Both the position numbers and the translations under genes were made by a program. From positions 2,604,001 through 2,668,000 of the forward strand of contig NZ_FNSY01000001.1 of NCBI RefSeq assembly GCF_900105515.1: 64,000 nt of DNA. The letters are read 5' to 3'. Below the pieces are notes generated by a model. That model saw nothing but the letters and a program-made list of their open reading frames with translations, searched no databases and was not told the DNA's origin. The DNA is from Streptomyces sp. 2131.1. Its GTDB lineage: Bacteria; Actinomycetota; Actinomycetes; Streptomycetales; Streptomycetaceae. Shown here one piece after another: positions 24,129 through 33,069 of this stretch (position 1 is its first letter; each line of letters opens with the position of its first letter).

Positions 24129-24527
24129 ATGCCCCGTGAAGAACGTCCCGGCAGGGATCTGAGGAACTTCGTCTTGCCTGAAATAGGCAAGGTGCTGAAG
24201 ACGGGAGATCCTTGGGAGCCCTACCAGTTGCTGGACCCAGCCGGGAGACCGGTCGAGCCGGTCGCGGTGTACTTCAAGGATTTGATGGCCGGACCCTACT
24301 CGCCGCTAACACTTCGCTCGTACGGCATGGACCTGCTGCGATGGTGGCGCTTCCTATGGGTGCTCGGGATCGAGTGGGACCGCGCGACAAGCGAGGACGC
24401 CCGGGACTTCATGCTATGGATGAAGCTGGCGGACAAGCCCGTACGCGTCCACTGGCGCCACCGCAGCAAGGACCCCTCTGATATCCCCCGCCCCGGGCCG
24501 ATAGGCCGGCACCACAGGCCGTGGTAG
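24129..24527 (+). pseudogene. Truncated tyrosine-recombinase-like integrase, N-terminal part
   Basis: The 132-residue frame matches the N-terminal core-binding part of Streptomyces site-specific integrases: FKDLMAGPYSPLTLRSYGMD, LLRWWRFLWVLGIEWDRAT, EDARDFMLWMKLADKP and HWRHRSKDPSDIPRPG. The catalytic domain with its R-H-R-Y residues is absent. The frame ends at 24527 inside the 3' end of a convergent MerR-type gene, and similarity to integrases stops near 24500. It is a mobile-element remnant directly after CRISPR array 3. Confidence 0.7.
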
Positions 24528-25051
24528 ACGGCGAAGAGCGGGCCGGACAAGCAGGCGCCGGCCGTCCTCAAGTGGGAGAAGAGCAGCTCGGTCGAGTCCG
24601 CGAGGAAGGCCGGCAGGTCCGCGGCCGTCACGTGGCGCTGGATGAAAAGGACCTTCTGCTCCGGTACTTCGCGTTCGAGGATCTCGTACATGGCCGGGTT
24701 CCTTCCGGTGAGGACCTCACGGGCGTAGCCCACCGCCTCCCGAAGGGCCGCGTGCACGGACTCCTGCTGTCGCCAGTGGGCGGCGAGCAGCCGTACGGGC
24801 TCCTCACCACTCGCGACGAGCACCTCCGCGATCCCCGCCAACGGCATTCCGGTGGCACGCAGCAGGGCGATGCGGCGGGCCTGCTCGACCTGGGCGAGGC
24901 CGTTGCGGCGGAAACCGGTCCGTGGATCGACCCGGGCCGGTGGCAGGAGGCCCCGTTCCCCGTAGAGCCGCAGAGCCTTCGGGCTGAGCCTGGTCCGTGC
25001 GGCGAACTCGCCGATGCTGATCAAGTCCTCGTGCACGGGGCCACTGTGCAC
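24296..25051 (-). pseudogene. MerR-family regulator, 3' end lost at the integrase junction
   Basis: The N-terminal part is a normal MerR regulator: ISIGEFAARTRLSPKALRLYGERGLLPPARVD, then a coiled linker and the first half of a GyrI-like effector domain (YEILEREVPEQKVLFIQRHVT in part, GPLFAVYHG). After FAVYHG, at about 24518, the family sequence stops and the frame runs on through the antisense strand of the integrase remnant to 24296. About 80-90 residues of the ligand-binding domain are therefore missing. DNA binding may persist, but effector control should be lost. The start is uncertain (GTG at 25051 or 25036). Confidence 0.7.
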
Positions 25052-25076
25052 TCTCCCCCTGGGGCAGGAACAAGCC

Positions 25077-26027
25077 CTACGGCAGCAGGCTCCCCCGCCG
25101 TCCCAGCAGGAACTTCTTGAAGGCCGCCACCGGAGCCGTGTCCGGGTGCCCGTCCAGCCAGGCCACCCCGATCTCGCGCACCGCCCTCGGCGCCGTCACC
25201 GTCAGCTCCACCACGCCCGGCCGGGCCACCGCGGGCGGCGGGAGCAGGGCCACGCCCAGGCCCGCCGCGACCAGGCCCCGGAGGGTCTCCGCCTCCTCGC
25301 CCTCGAAGGCGACGCGGGGGACGAAGCCGGCCTCGGCGCAGAGGTCGTCCGTGATGCGGCGGAGGCCGTAGCCGGGTTCGAGGGTGACGAACGTTTCGTC
25401 GGCGGCTTCGGCGAGGCGGATGCGGCGGCGGGTGGCCAGGGGGTGGTCGTCGGGGACGACCAGGCGGAGGCGTTGTTCGTCGAGGCGGCGGGTGACGAGG
25501 TCGGGGGCGTCCGGGACCGGGGAGGTGAGGCAGAGGTCGAGGCCGCCGGCGCGGAGGCGTTCGATCATGGCCTCGCCGTAGTTCTGGACGAGCTGGAACC
25601 GGACCCGGGGGTGGTCGGCCCGGAAGGCGCGGATGAGGGCGGGGACGGTTTCGGAGCCCATCGTGTGGAGGAAGCCGAAGGCCACCTTGCCGGCGGTGGG
25701 GTCGGCGTCGGCGCGTACCGAGTCGGCGGCCTTCTCCACCTCCTCCAGGGCGCGCTCCGCCGAGCCGAGGAAGGTGCGGCCGGCCGGGGTGAGGGAGACC
25801 GTGCGGCCCTTGCGGGCGAAGAGGGCCACGCCCAGGTCGTCCTCCAGCCGCACCATGGCCCGGGAGAGCGTGGACTGCGGCACGCCCAGCTCCTGCGCGG
25901 CGCGGGTGACGTGCTCGTGGCGGGCGACCGCCTCGAAGTACGCGAGGCGCGGTGCGAGGACCGCGCGAATGTCTTCTTCGTAACTGCTCGGTGACAGCCG
26001 GGGCTGTGAGCTGCGTTGATGCGCCAT
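25077..26027 (-). CDS. LysR-family transcriptional regulator
   Basis: This 316-residue LysR regulator has its winged HTH at residues about 25-85 (YFEAVARHEHVTRAAQELGVPQSTLSRAMVRLEDDLGVALF in part) and a periplasmic-binding-like effector domain after residue 105. It is divergent from an MFS exporter gene, with only 63 bp between the start codons, and almost certainly controls it. The ATG at 26027 is the first start giving a normal LysR length; the open frame continues upstream only as antisense to the transporter. The ligand is unknown. Confidence 0.9.
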   Translation of the reverse strand: MAHQRSSQPRLSPSSYEEDIRAVLAPRLAYFEAVARHEHVTRAAQELGVPQSTLSRAMVRLEDDLGVALFARKGRTVSLTPAGRTFLGSAERALEEVEKAADSVRADADPTAGKVAFGFLHTMGSETVPALIRAFRADHPRVRFQLVQNYGEAMIERLRAGGLDLCLTSPVPDAPDLVTRRLDEQRLRLVVPDDHPLATRRRIRLAEAADETFVTLEPGYGLRRITDDLCAEAGFVPRVAFEGEEAETLRGLVAAGLGVALLPPPAVARPGVVELTVTAPRAVREIGVAWLDGHPDTAPVAAFKKFLLGRRGSLLP

Positions 26028-26090
26028 GGGATTGATTATCCGTTGTTTGTGCATTGGACGCATGAACCGCGGGAGGCATACGTTCTCGGC

Positions 26091-27383
26091 ATGCCTCCCG
26101 CCAGTACCGGGGCGTCCACCCTCACCGTGGCCGCCTCGACCCAGTCGTCCCCCGTCACCACCGACACCACCGGCCGGCTCGAACCGGGGCGCCCCGGCTA
26201 CCGCCGGATGAGCTTCGCCCTCTTCGCCGCCGGTGTCGCGACGTTCGCGCTCCTCTACTCCACGCAGGCGCTGCTGCCCGCCGTCTCCGTGTCCTTCGGC
26301 GCGACGGCCGGGCAGGCCAGCTGGACGGTGTCCGCGGCGACCGGCGCGCTGGCGCTGTGCGTGCTGCCGATGAGCGCGCTGTCCGAGCGGTTCGGGCGGC
26401 GGCAGATGATGACCGCTTCGCTGGTGATCGCGGTGACGGTCGGGCTGTTCGTACCGTTCGCTCCCTCGCTGGGTTCGCTGATCGCGCTGCGCGCCGTGCA
26501 GGGCGCCGCGCTGGCCGGACTGCCCGCGTCCGCGATGGCGTACCTGGCGGAGGAGGTTCGGCCCAAGGCGCTCGTCGCCGCGATCGGGCTGTTCGTGGCC
26601 GGCAACAGCATCGGCGGGATGAGCGGTCGCATCCTCACGGGATGGGTCGCGCAACTGTGGGGCTGGCGGGCGGCTGTCGGCGCGGTCGGCCTGCTGGCCC
26701 TGGCCTGCGCGGTCGTCTTCCACCTCATGATCCCGCGCGCCCGGAACTTCACCCCCGGGACGCTGAACCCGAAGGCGCTCGCGAAGACGGTCGGTTCGCA
26801 CCTCGCCGATCCGCTGCTGCGGCGGCTGTACGCGATCGGCGCGCTGTTCATGACGGTGTTCGGCGCCGTCTACACGGTCATCGGTTACCGGCTCGTCGAG
26901 GCGCCGTTCAACCTGCCGCAGGGCATCGTCGGTTCGATCTTCCTCGTGTACCTCGTCGGTACGGTCTCCTCCGCCGCCGCCGGACGGCTCGTCGCCCGGC
27001 TGGGGCGCCGGGGCGCGCTGTACCTCGCCGTCTCGACCACGGCCGCCGGCCTGCTGCTCTCGCTGGCGGACCAACTGGCCGCGGTGCTGCTGGGCCTGGT
27101 GCTGATCACGGCCGGGTTCTTCGCCGGGCACGCGGTCGCCTCGTCCTCGGTGAGCCGTACGGCCACCACGGGCCGCGCCCAGGCGTCCGCGCTGTACCAG
27201 TCGGCGTACTACCTGGGCTCCAGCGCGGGCGGCACGCTCGGCGCGGTAGCCTTCCACGCCGGCGGCTGGGCGGGCACGGTCGCGCTGGGACTGTTCGCGG
27301 TCCTCGGTGTCGTCACCATCACGCTGTACGGGACGCGTGCCGCGCGGGTCGAACGGCTCCGGCTCGCGCCCGTACAGAACTGA
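26091..27383 (+). CDS. MFS transporter, YnfM/inner-membrane exporter type
   Basis: This 430-residue protein has about twelve hydrophobic segments and the MFS motif A between TM2 and TM3 (LSERFGRRQMM). LYSTQALLPAVSVSFG near TM1 is typical of the YnfM-type branch paired with LysR regulators. It acts in the cytoplasmic membrane, probably in proton-coupled efflux. The ATG at 26091 is preceded by GGGAGG at somewhat long spacing. The substrate cannot be deduced. Confidence 0.88.
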   Translation: MPPASTGASTLTVAASTQSSPVTTDTTGRLEPGRPGYRRMSFALFAAGVATFALLYSTQALLPAVSVSFGATAGQASWTVSAATGALALCVLPMSALSERFGRRQMMTASLVIAVTVGLFVPFAPSLGSLIALRAVQGAALAGLPASAMAYLAEEVRPKALVAAIGLFVAGNSIGGMSGRILTGWVAQLWGWRAAVGAVGLLALACAVVFHLMIPRARNFTPGTLNPKALAKTVGSHLADPLLRRLYAIGALFMTVFGAVYTVIGYRLVEAPFNLPQGIVGSIFLVYLVGTVSSAAAGRLVARLGRRGALYLAVSTTAAGLLLSLADQLAAVLLGLVLITAGFFAGHAVASSSVSRTATTGRAQASALYQSAYYLGSSAGGTLGAVAFHAGGWAGTVALGLFAVLGVVTITLYGTRAARVERLRLAPVQN

Positions 27384-27468
27384 GACATTCGGCGCACAAC
27401 CAACCGCTCCCCTTCGCGCATCTAGCAGGCGGAATCACCGCAGTGCGCGCGAAGGGGAGTTGGCGTAC

Positions 27469-28203
27469 ATGGGAGTCAGGAAGAGCATGCGGAACATTCG
27501 AGACATCGGGGGCATACGGGTCCGCCGCGGGCTCGTTCTGTCGGTCGCGGGTCTGACCGCGATTCCGGCGTTCGTCCTCGGTACGGGCGGCACCGCGCAG
27601 GCGGCGTCCTGCACGACGTCCAAGGGCCCGTACCAGAAGCAGGTGGAGAAGTACCTGCACCTGAAGGTGGACGGCAAGCAGTCGGCTGCCGACTGCAAGA
27701 AGATCCGTTCGTTCCAGAGCACGTACGGGGTCACCCCGACCATCGGCTACGCGGGACCCGTCACGTGGCGCACGATGCAGACGCTCACCGCGCAGAAGGC
27801 GGCAGGCAAGAACCCGAACAAGGCCGGGAAGTGCCCCACCAACAAGGGGCGCATCGCGTGCGTCGACCTGACCCGGCAGATCAGCTGGATCCAGGACGGC
27901 AAGAAGCTGAAGTTCGGGCCGGTGCCGGTGCGGACCGGGCGGGACAAGTACGAGACCCGTACGGGTGCGAAGAAGATCTACTGGCGCCACAAGAACCACG
28001 TGTCGTCGATCTACAACGTGGCCATGCCGTACTCGCAGTTCTTCGACGGCGGGCAGGCTTTCCACGCGGTCGGCGTGAAGATGTGGAACCCGCCGGGGTC
28101 GCACGGCTGCGTCAACATGCGCACCGCCGACGCGAAGTCATACTGGAACCTGTTGAAGAACGGCGACGACGTCTACGTGTACGGCCGCAAGCTCGGGACC
28201 TGA
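27469..28203 (+). CDS. Secreted L,D-transpeptidase with peptidoglycan-binding domain
   Basis: This 244-residue exported protein has a long basic twin-Arg-like N terminus (RVRRGLVLSV), a hydrophobic core and a TAQA cleavage site. It then has a PG_binding_1 domain (QVEKYLHLKVDG to TWRTMQTL) and a YkuD catalytic domain with S-H-G-C-V-N, catalytic Cys214. It would make or remodel 3-3 crosslinks in peptidoglycan. The ATG at 27469 follows GAAGGGGAG. A second, lipidated paralogue lies at 53394. Routing by Tat or Sec is uncertain. Confidence 0.9.
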   Translation: MGVRKSMRNIRDIGGIRVRRGLVLSVAGLTAIPAFVLGTGGTAQAASCTTSKGPYQKQVEKYLHLKVDGKQSAADCKKIRSFQSTYGVTPTIGYAGPVTWRTMQTLTAQKAAGKNPNKAGKCPTNKGRIACVDLTRQISWIQDGKKLKFGPVPVRTGRDKYETRTGAKKIYWRHKNHVSSIYNVAMPYSQFFDGGQAFHAVGVKMWNPPGSHGCVNMRTADAKSYWNLLKNGDDVYVYGRKLGT

Positions 28204-28305
28204 CCGGTTTCGGCTCTTCCCGCCCCGTTGTCAGTGCCCTGCGGTAGCTTCCGAAGTGTTACGTGAAGTGAGCGGTGTCACAGCACGACAGGGGTGGAGC
28301 GGGCG

Positions 28306-29325
28306 ATGAGTGAACTGGCAGCGGCGGCGGGGTCCGGTACGGGAGCCCGCCCGTCGGGCGATATCGACAGCCGCCTGGAGGGACACCGGGTCGAGCTGAC
28401 CGGTTACTGCTACCGGATGCTCGGCTCGGCCTTCGAGGCGGAGGACGCGGTCCAGGACACGCTGGTACGGGCGTGGCGGAGCTTCGACAAGTTCGAGGGC
28501 CGGTCCTCGCTGCGGTCCTGGCTGTACCGCATCGCGACCAATGTCTGCCTGGACATGCTGAACGCGGGCAAGAAGCGGGCCCGGCCGGTCGACCTGACCG
28601 GTCCGACGCCGCTCGCGCAGGCCGCGCTCAACCCGCTGCCGGAGAACACCTGGCTGGAGCCCATGCCTGACGGCCGCATCCTCCCGACGACCGACGACCC
28701 GGCGGAGGCCGCGGTGGCGCGTGAATCCGTGCGGCTGGCGTTCGTCGCCGCGCTCCAGCACCTGCCGCCGAAGCAGCGGGCCGTGCTGATCCTGCGCGAG
28801 GTCCTGGCGTGGAAGGCCGCGGAGGTCGCGGAGCTGCTCGACACCTCGGTCGCCTCGGTCAACAGCGCCCTCCAGCGCGCCCGGGCCACGCTGACCGACC
28901 AGGACACCGTGGCCGCCGACGCGGCGAACCCGCTGGACGAGGAGCAGACGAAGCTCCTGGAGCGGTACGTGGCCGCGTTCGAGGGCTACGACATGAAGGC
29001 CCTGACCGCCCTGCTCCACGAGGACGCGGTCATGACGATGCCGCCGTTCGACCTCTGGCTCCGGGGCCACGACGACATCACCGGCTTCATGACGACGATG
29101 GGCGCGAGCTGCGCCGGTTCCCGCCTCATCGCGACCTCCGCCAACGGCACCCCGGCCTTCGCCCACTACAAGCCGAACCCGGAGGGCCCCGGCTTCGTCC
29201 CCTGGGCGGTCCAGGTCATCGACATCAAGGACGGCGCGATCACGGGCATGCACTGCTTCCTGGACACGCCTCGCTGGTTCCCGCTGTTCGGGCTGCCGGA
29301 CCACCTGGACGACGATGCGGCGTGA
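28306..29325 (+). CDS. ECF sigma factor with SnoaL-like C-terminal domain (SigG/SigJ type)
   Basis: This 339-residue sigma factor has region 2 (YRMLGSAFEAEDAVQDTLVRAWR), region 4 (LPPKQRAVLILREVLAWKAAEVAELLDTSVASVNSALQRAR in part) and a C-terminal NTF2/SnoaL-like domain (YVAAFEGYDMKALTALLHEDAV) of the kind that replaces a separate anti-sigma factor. The ATG at 28306 is chosen for its GGAG at six-base spacing; a GTG at 28294 is also open. Members resemble mycobacterial SigG and SigJ. The stop overlaps the next small gene (GTGA). Confidence 0.9.
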   Translation: MSELAAAAGSGTGARPSGDIDSRLEGHRVELTGYCYRMLGSAFEAEDAVQDTLVRAWRSFDKFEGRSSLRSWLYRIATNVCLDMLNAGKKRARPVDLTGPTPLAQAALNPLPENTWLEPMPDGRILPTTDDPAEAAVARESVRLAFVAALQHLPPKQRAVLILREVLAWKAAEVAELLDTSVASVNSALQRARATLTDQDTVAADAANPLDEEQTKLLERYVAAFEGYDMKALTALLHEDAVMTMPPFDLWLRGHDDITGFMTTMGASCAGSRLIATSANGTPAFAHYKPNPEGPGFVPWAVQVIDIKDGAITGMHCFLDTPRWFPLFGLPDHLDDDAA

Positions 29326-29618
29326 GGCGACGGCTCGTCCACGGGCTGGCCGCGGGGTGGGTGGTGCTCGCGGGTGCGGGGTGGGGCGCGACGCAGTGGC
29401 TCGGTGAGCCGACGGCGACGTCGGGGCCCGCCCCGGTGACACCGCCGTCGTCGGCCGCCGAGCCCGGACCGCAGCCGGAGTTCGACTGCGCGGAGGCGGT
29501 ACGGGCGGCGCAGCGGTCACCGTCGCCCTCGGGTGCGAAAGCGGACCGCGTGCCGAAGGGCGGCGGCGTGAACCGGCTCACGGTGGTGGCGTGCGACTAC
29601 TCGACGTCGGAACGCTGA
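29322..29618 (+). CDS. Small membrane-anchored protein after the ECF sigma factor
   Basis: This 98-residue protein has one N-terminal hydrophobic segment (LVHGLAAGWVVLAGAGWGAT), a Pro/Ser/Ala-rich linker and an extracytoplasmic tail with two cysteines. Its GTG start overlaps the sigma factor stop by four bases, so the two are probably translated together. No family is recognised. A role in sensing for the sigma factor is possible but unsupported by motif. Its 3' end overlaps the convergent STAS gene by 22 bp. Confidence 0.6.
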   Translation: MRRRLVHGLAAGWVVLAGAGWGATQWLGEPTATSGPAPVTPPSSAAEPGPQPEFDCAEAVRAAQRSPSPSGAKADRVPKGGGVNRLTVVACDYSTSER

Positions 29619-29956
29619 CGCGCGGGGGCCGGGGCGTCCTGCCGGGCCGGAGTGTGCTCCCCGGCCGCCCCCGCCAGCTCCCCCAGCCCCACCAGTTCGA
29701 GCAGTGCCCGTAGTTCCGGGGGCGTTCCGTACAGGCGCAGTCGGCGACCGCCCGCTCGCCGGGCCGTGAGCGCGAGGCGGGCCAGGGCCTCGATCGTGGC
29801 CAGGTCCGGGTGGACGGCGGCGCTCGCGTCGCAGACCGCCTCGGCGGCGGGGGCGGCGGTCAGGGCCGTGTGCAGTCGGGCGCAGAGGCGGGGGACGTCG
29901 GCCCGGGTGAGGTGGTCCGGGAGGACGACGACGGCCGCCGGCTGCTCGGGGTTCAT
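29597..29956 (-). CDS. STAS-domain protein (anti-anti-sigma type)
   Basis: This 119-residue protein resembles SpoIIAA/BldG-like STAS proteins: VVVLPDHLTRADVPRLCARLHTAL, then AVCDASAAVHPDLATIEALARLAL and GRRLRLYGTPPELRALLELVGL. The usual phosphoserine position in the D-x-S motif reads DASAAVHPD, so a Ser is present but the context is atypical. It lies downstream of deoA on the same strand, 53 bp away, and may be read through from it. A TTG at 29962 is an alternative start. Confidence 0.75.
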   Translation of the reverse strand: MNPEQPAAVVVLPDHLTRADVPRLCARLHTALTAAPAAEAVCDASAAVHPDLATIEALARLALTARRAGGRRLRLYGTPPELRALLELVGLGELAGAAGEHTPARQDAPAPARQRSDVE

Positions 29957-30009
29957 ATCCAAGGAGACCGGCGGCGCGCCGAAAACTCATCGCGGCTGAG
30001 GACAGGCCG

Positions 30010-31287
30010 TCAGGCGATGCGCTCCCGGACGACCGGGGTCGCCGTGAACGGGGTGCCCGCGGGCTCGATGTCGTACGCGTCCGGGAGCGCCTTGAGGGCG
30101 TAGTCGAACTTCTCCGGGGTGTCCGTGTGCAGCGTCAGCAGCGGCTGGCCGTCGGTGACGACGTCGCCGGGCTTGGCGTGGATCTCGATGCCGGCGCCGG
30201 CCTGGACCGGGTCCTCCTTGCGGGCGCGGCCCGCGCCGAGGCGCCAGGCGGCGACGCCGATGTCGTAGGCGTCCAGACGGGTCAGGATGCCGGAGGAGGA
30301 CGCCTTGATGACGTGCTGCTCGCGGGCGACCGGGAGCGTGGCGTCGGGGTCGCCGCCCTGGGCGGAGATCATGCGGCGCCAGACGTCCATGGCCGAGCCG
30401 TCCGCGAGGGCCTTCTCCGGGTCGGCGTCCTTGAGTCCGGCCGCGTCCAGCATCTCGCGGGCGAGGGCCAGGGTGAGGTCGATGACGTCCTTGGGCCCGC
30501 CGCCGGCCAGGACCTCGACGGACTCGCGGACCTCCAGGGCGTTGCCCGCGGTGAGGCCGAGGGGGGTGGACATGTCGGTGAGCAGGGCGACCGTGCGGAC
30601 GCCGCTGTCCGTGCCGAGGGCGACCATGGTGGAGGCGAGCTCGCGGGCGTCGTCCAGGGTCTTCATGAAGGCGCCGGAGCCGACCTTGACGTCCAGGACC
30701 AGGGCGCCGGTGCCCTCGGCGATCTTCTTGGACATGATCGAGCTGGCGATGAGCGGGATCGCCTCGACGGTGCCGGTGACGTCGCGCAGCGCGTACAGCT
30801 TCTTGTCGGCGGGGGCGAGGCCGTCGCCCGCCGCGCAGATGACGGCGCCGGTGGAGTCGAGGACGTCCATCATCTCGGCGCCTGTGAGGTGGGCCCGCCA
30901 GCCGGGGATGGACTCCAGCTTGTCCAGGGTGCCGCCGGTGTGGCCGAGGCCGCGTCCGCTGAGCTGGGGGACGGCCGCGCCGCAGGCGGCGACGAGCGGG
31001 GCGAGCGGGAGGGTGATCTTGTCGCCGACGCCGCCGGTGGAGTGCTTGTCCGTGGTGGGGCGGGAGAGGCTGTCGAAGTTCATCCGCTCGCCGGAGGCGA
31101 TCATCGCGGCGGTCCAGCGGGCGATCTCCGTACGGTTCATGCCGTTCAGCAGGATCGCCATGGCCAGCGCGGACATCTGCTCGTCGGCGACCTCGCCGCG
31201 GGTGTACGCGTCGATGACCCAGTCGATCTGCTCGGGTGTCAGCTCGCCGCGGTCCCGCTTGGTGCGGATGACGGAGATGGCGTCCAT
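30010..31287 (-). CDS. deoA: Thymidine (pyrimidine-nucleoside) phosphorylase
   Basis: This 425-residue enzyme cleaves thymidine or other pyrimidine nucleosides with phosphate to base and (deoxy)ribose 1-phosphate. Signatures are RPTTDKHSTGGVGDKITLPL, SGRGLGHTGGTLDKLESIPG, and DVKVGSGAFMKTLDDAREL, covering the phosphate- and substrate-binding loops, plus the C-terminal PYNP domain. The ATG at 31287 has a GGAAGGA ribosome-binding site. It has its own operator-bearing promoter, since a terminator separates it from cdd upstream. With add, cdd and the nucleoside ABC transporter it forms a salvage module. Confidence 0.95.
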   Translation of the reverse strand: MDAISVIRTKRDRGELTPEQIDWVIDAYTRGEVADEQMSALAMAILLNGMNRTEIARWTAAMIASGERMNFDSLSRPTTDKHSTGGVGDKITLPLAPLVAACGAAVPQLSGRGLGHTGGTLDKLESIPGWRAHLTGAEMMDVLDSTGAVICAAGDGLAPADKKLYALRDVTGTVEAIPLIASSIMSKKIAEGTGALVLDVKVGSGAFMKTLDDARELASTMVALGTDSGVRTVALLTDMSTPLGLTAGNALEVRESVEVLAGGGPKDVIDLTLALAREMLDAAGLKDADPEKALADGSAMDVWRRMISAQGGDPDATLPVAREQHVIKASSSGILTRLDAYDIGVAAWRLGAGRARKEDPVQAGAGIEIHAKPGDVVTDGQPLLTLHTDTPEKFDYALKALPDAYDIEPAGTPFTATPVVRERIA

Positions 31288-31338
31288 GGTCTGGCGTCCT
31301 TCCGGCCGTTACGTACAAACGCGTGGGTCCCGTTGACT

Positions 31339-31350
31339 CTACGCGCATAG
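31339..31350 (-). promoter_or_regulatory. deoA operator CTACGCGCATAG
   Basis: This near-perfect palindrome (extended CTCTACGCGCATAGAG) lies 52-63 bp before the deoA start. On the minus strand its right half merges with a TAGAGT -10-like hexamer. It differs by one base from the perfect palindrome before add. Confidence 0.65.
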
Positions 31351-31363
31351 AGAGAGAAAGAGG

Positions 31364-31396
31364 CGCCGGGTGGGCCCGAAGGGGGCCCACCCGGCG
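31364..31396 (-). terminator. Terminator of the nucleoside ABC-cdd operon
   Basis: A perfect 14-bp stem (31364-31377 CGCCGGGTGGGCCC, 31383-31396 its complement) with a five-base loop sits six bases past the cdd stop and just upstream of the deoA promoter. Confidence 0.75.
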
Positions 31397-31402
31397 AGGG
31401 GT

Positions 31403-31810
31403 TCAGCCGAGGTGCGACGGCCCGAAGGCCTGGGGCAGCATCTCGTCCAGGGTGCGGAGACCGTCCGGGGTCTCCAGGACGAGCTCCGGTCCGCCGAACT
31501 CGTACAGCAGCTGCCGGCACCGCCCGCACGGGACCAGGATCGCGCCGGTCCCGTCCACGCAGGTGAAGTGGGTCAGCCGGCCGCCGCCCGTGGCGTGCAG
31601 CTGGGAGACCAGACCGCACTCGGCGCACAGGCCGATCCCGTACGAGGCGTTCTCGACGTTGCAGCCGGTGATCGTACGGCCGTCGTCGACGCGGGCGGCG
31701 ACGCCGACCGGGTAGCCGGAGTACGGGGCGTACGCCCGGGACATGGCGTCCCGGGCGGCGGTCCGCAGGGCGTCCCAGTCGGCCTCGGTGGCCTGGGGGG
31801 ACGCGGTCAC
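31403..31810 (-). CDS. cdd: Cytidine deaminase
   Basis: This 135-residue enzyme converts cytidine and deoxycytidine to the uridine forms. The zinc and catalytic motif C62-A-E64 (GLCAECGL) and the second zinc pair C95/C98 in PCGRC are intact, and NVENASYG supplies substrate contacts. It has the length of a small tetrameric Cdd. The GTG at 31810 overlaps the permease stop by four bases, making it the last gene of the ABC transporter operon: uptake and first catabolic step are co-expressed. Confidence 0.96.
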   Translation of the reverse strand: MTASPQATEADWDALRTAARDAMSRAYAPYSGYPVGVAARVDDGRTITGCNVENASYGIGLCAECGLVSQLHATGGGRLTHFTCVDGTGAILVPCGRCRQLLYEFGGPELVLETPDGLRTLDEMLPQAFGPSHLG

Positions 31811-33069
31811 TTGCCCTCACCCTTGCGGTACGGGAGACCGTCGGCCTTCGGCATGCGCAGCCGCTGCGCGGACAGGGCGAGCACCAGCAGCGTGGTGACG
31901 TACGGCGCGGCGTCGACGAACTGGCTCGGGACCTGGTCCGTCAGCGCGTACCAGGTGAACAGCACCCCGGAGCAGACGGCCGCGACGACCGCGGTGACGT
32001 ACTTCTTGCGGTAAAGCTGCCAGACGGCGGCGATGATCACGAGGATGCCGAGAAGCAGCAGCATCGCGTGGACGTTCTCCGCGCCACCGCGCAGCTTGAG
32101 GCTGTCGGTGAAGCCGAAGAGACCGGCACCGAGCGCCATGCCGCCGGGCATCCAGTTGCCGAAGATCATCGCGGCGAGACCGATGTAACCGCGGCCGCCC
32201 GTCTGGCCCTCCTGGTAGATGCTGGTGGCGACGATGGAGAGGAAGGCGCCGCCCAGGCCCGCCAGACCGCCGGAGATGACTACGGCGATGTACTTGTACT
32301 TGTAGACGTTCACGCCGAGCGTCTCGGCGGCCACCGGGCTCTCACCGCAGGAGCGGAGCCGCAGGCCGAAGGCCGTGCGCCACAGCACCCACCAGGTGAC
32401 CGGGACCAGGAGCAGGGCGACGACGGTCAGCAGGGAGAGACCGGTGACGAGCCCACCGATGATGCCGGCGAGGTCGGACACGAAGAACCAGTGGTGTTGC
32501 TGGAGGTCCTGCAGCCAGTCCGAGAGGCCCGGGATGGTGATCTTGTCGATCTCGTCCACGCGGGGTGACTGCTTGGAGGAGCCGCCGGGCGCGTCGGCGA
32601 AGGTGAAGTTCGACAGGTAGCGGGTGACACCGGCGGCGAGGATGTTGATCGCCACACCGGAGACGATGTGGTTCACGCCGAAGGTGACCGTCATGACCGC
32701 GTGCAGCAGACCGCCGAGCGCGCCGCCGATGATGCCGAACAGCACGCCGACCCAGGGGCCCCACTGGAAGCCGGCCCAGGCACCGAACCATGTGCCGAGG
32801 ATCATCATGCCTTCGAGGCCGATGTTGACGACCCCGGCCCGTTCGGCCCACAGGCCGCCGAGACCGGCGAGGCCGATGGGTACGGCCAGTTCCAGGGCGC
32901 CGGCCACCTGACCGACGGAGGTCACGTCGTTCGCGCCGCTGATCAGGCGGACCAGCGAGACGAGGGCGAGCGCGCCGGCGAGCAGCAGCAGGACCACGGG
33001 CAGGGAGAGTTTGCGGCGGCCGCCCTTCGAGGGGGCGAGGCGTGCGGCGGAGACCTTGGTGGTGCTCAC
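31807..33069 (-). CDS. Nucleoside ABC transporter permease (NupC/YufQ type)
   Basis: This 420-residue membrane protein has about ten hydrophobic segments and the branched-chain/nucleoside permease signature ELAVPIGLAGLGGLWAERAGVVNIGLEGMM, with EGM near the first conserved helix. It pairs with the permease encoded just upstream (four-base overlap) and the double ATPase, forming a BMP-type nucleoside importer. The C terminus has extra hydrophobic segments relative to shorter homologues. Confidence 0.9.
   Translation of the reverse strand: MSTTKVSAARLAPSKGGRRKLSLPVVLLLLAGALALVSLVRLISGANDVTSVGQVAGALELAVPIGLAGLGGLWAERAGVVNIGLEGMMILGTWFGAWAGFQWGPWVGVLFGIIGGALGGLLHAVMTVTFGVNHIVSGVAINILAAGVTRYLSNFTFADAPGGSSKQSPRVDEIDKITIPGLSDWLQDLQQHHWFFVSDLAGIIGGLVTGLSLLTVVALLLVPVTWWVLWRTAFGLRLRSCGESPVAAETLGVNVYKYKYIAVVISGGLAGLGGAFLSIVATSIYQEGQTGGRGYIGLAAMIFGNWMPGGMALGAGLFGFTDSLKLRGGAENVHAMLLLLGILVIIAAVWQLYRKKYVTAVVAAVCSGVLFTWYALTDQVPSQFVDAAPYVTTLLVLALSAQRLRMPKADGLPYRKGEGK

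Noticed and set aside
25077..27257. 726-codon minus-strand frame
   Set aside because: Only the last 316 residues are LysR-like; the preceding part is antisense to the MFS transporter.
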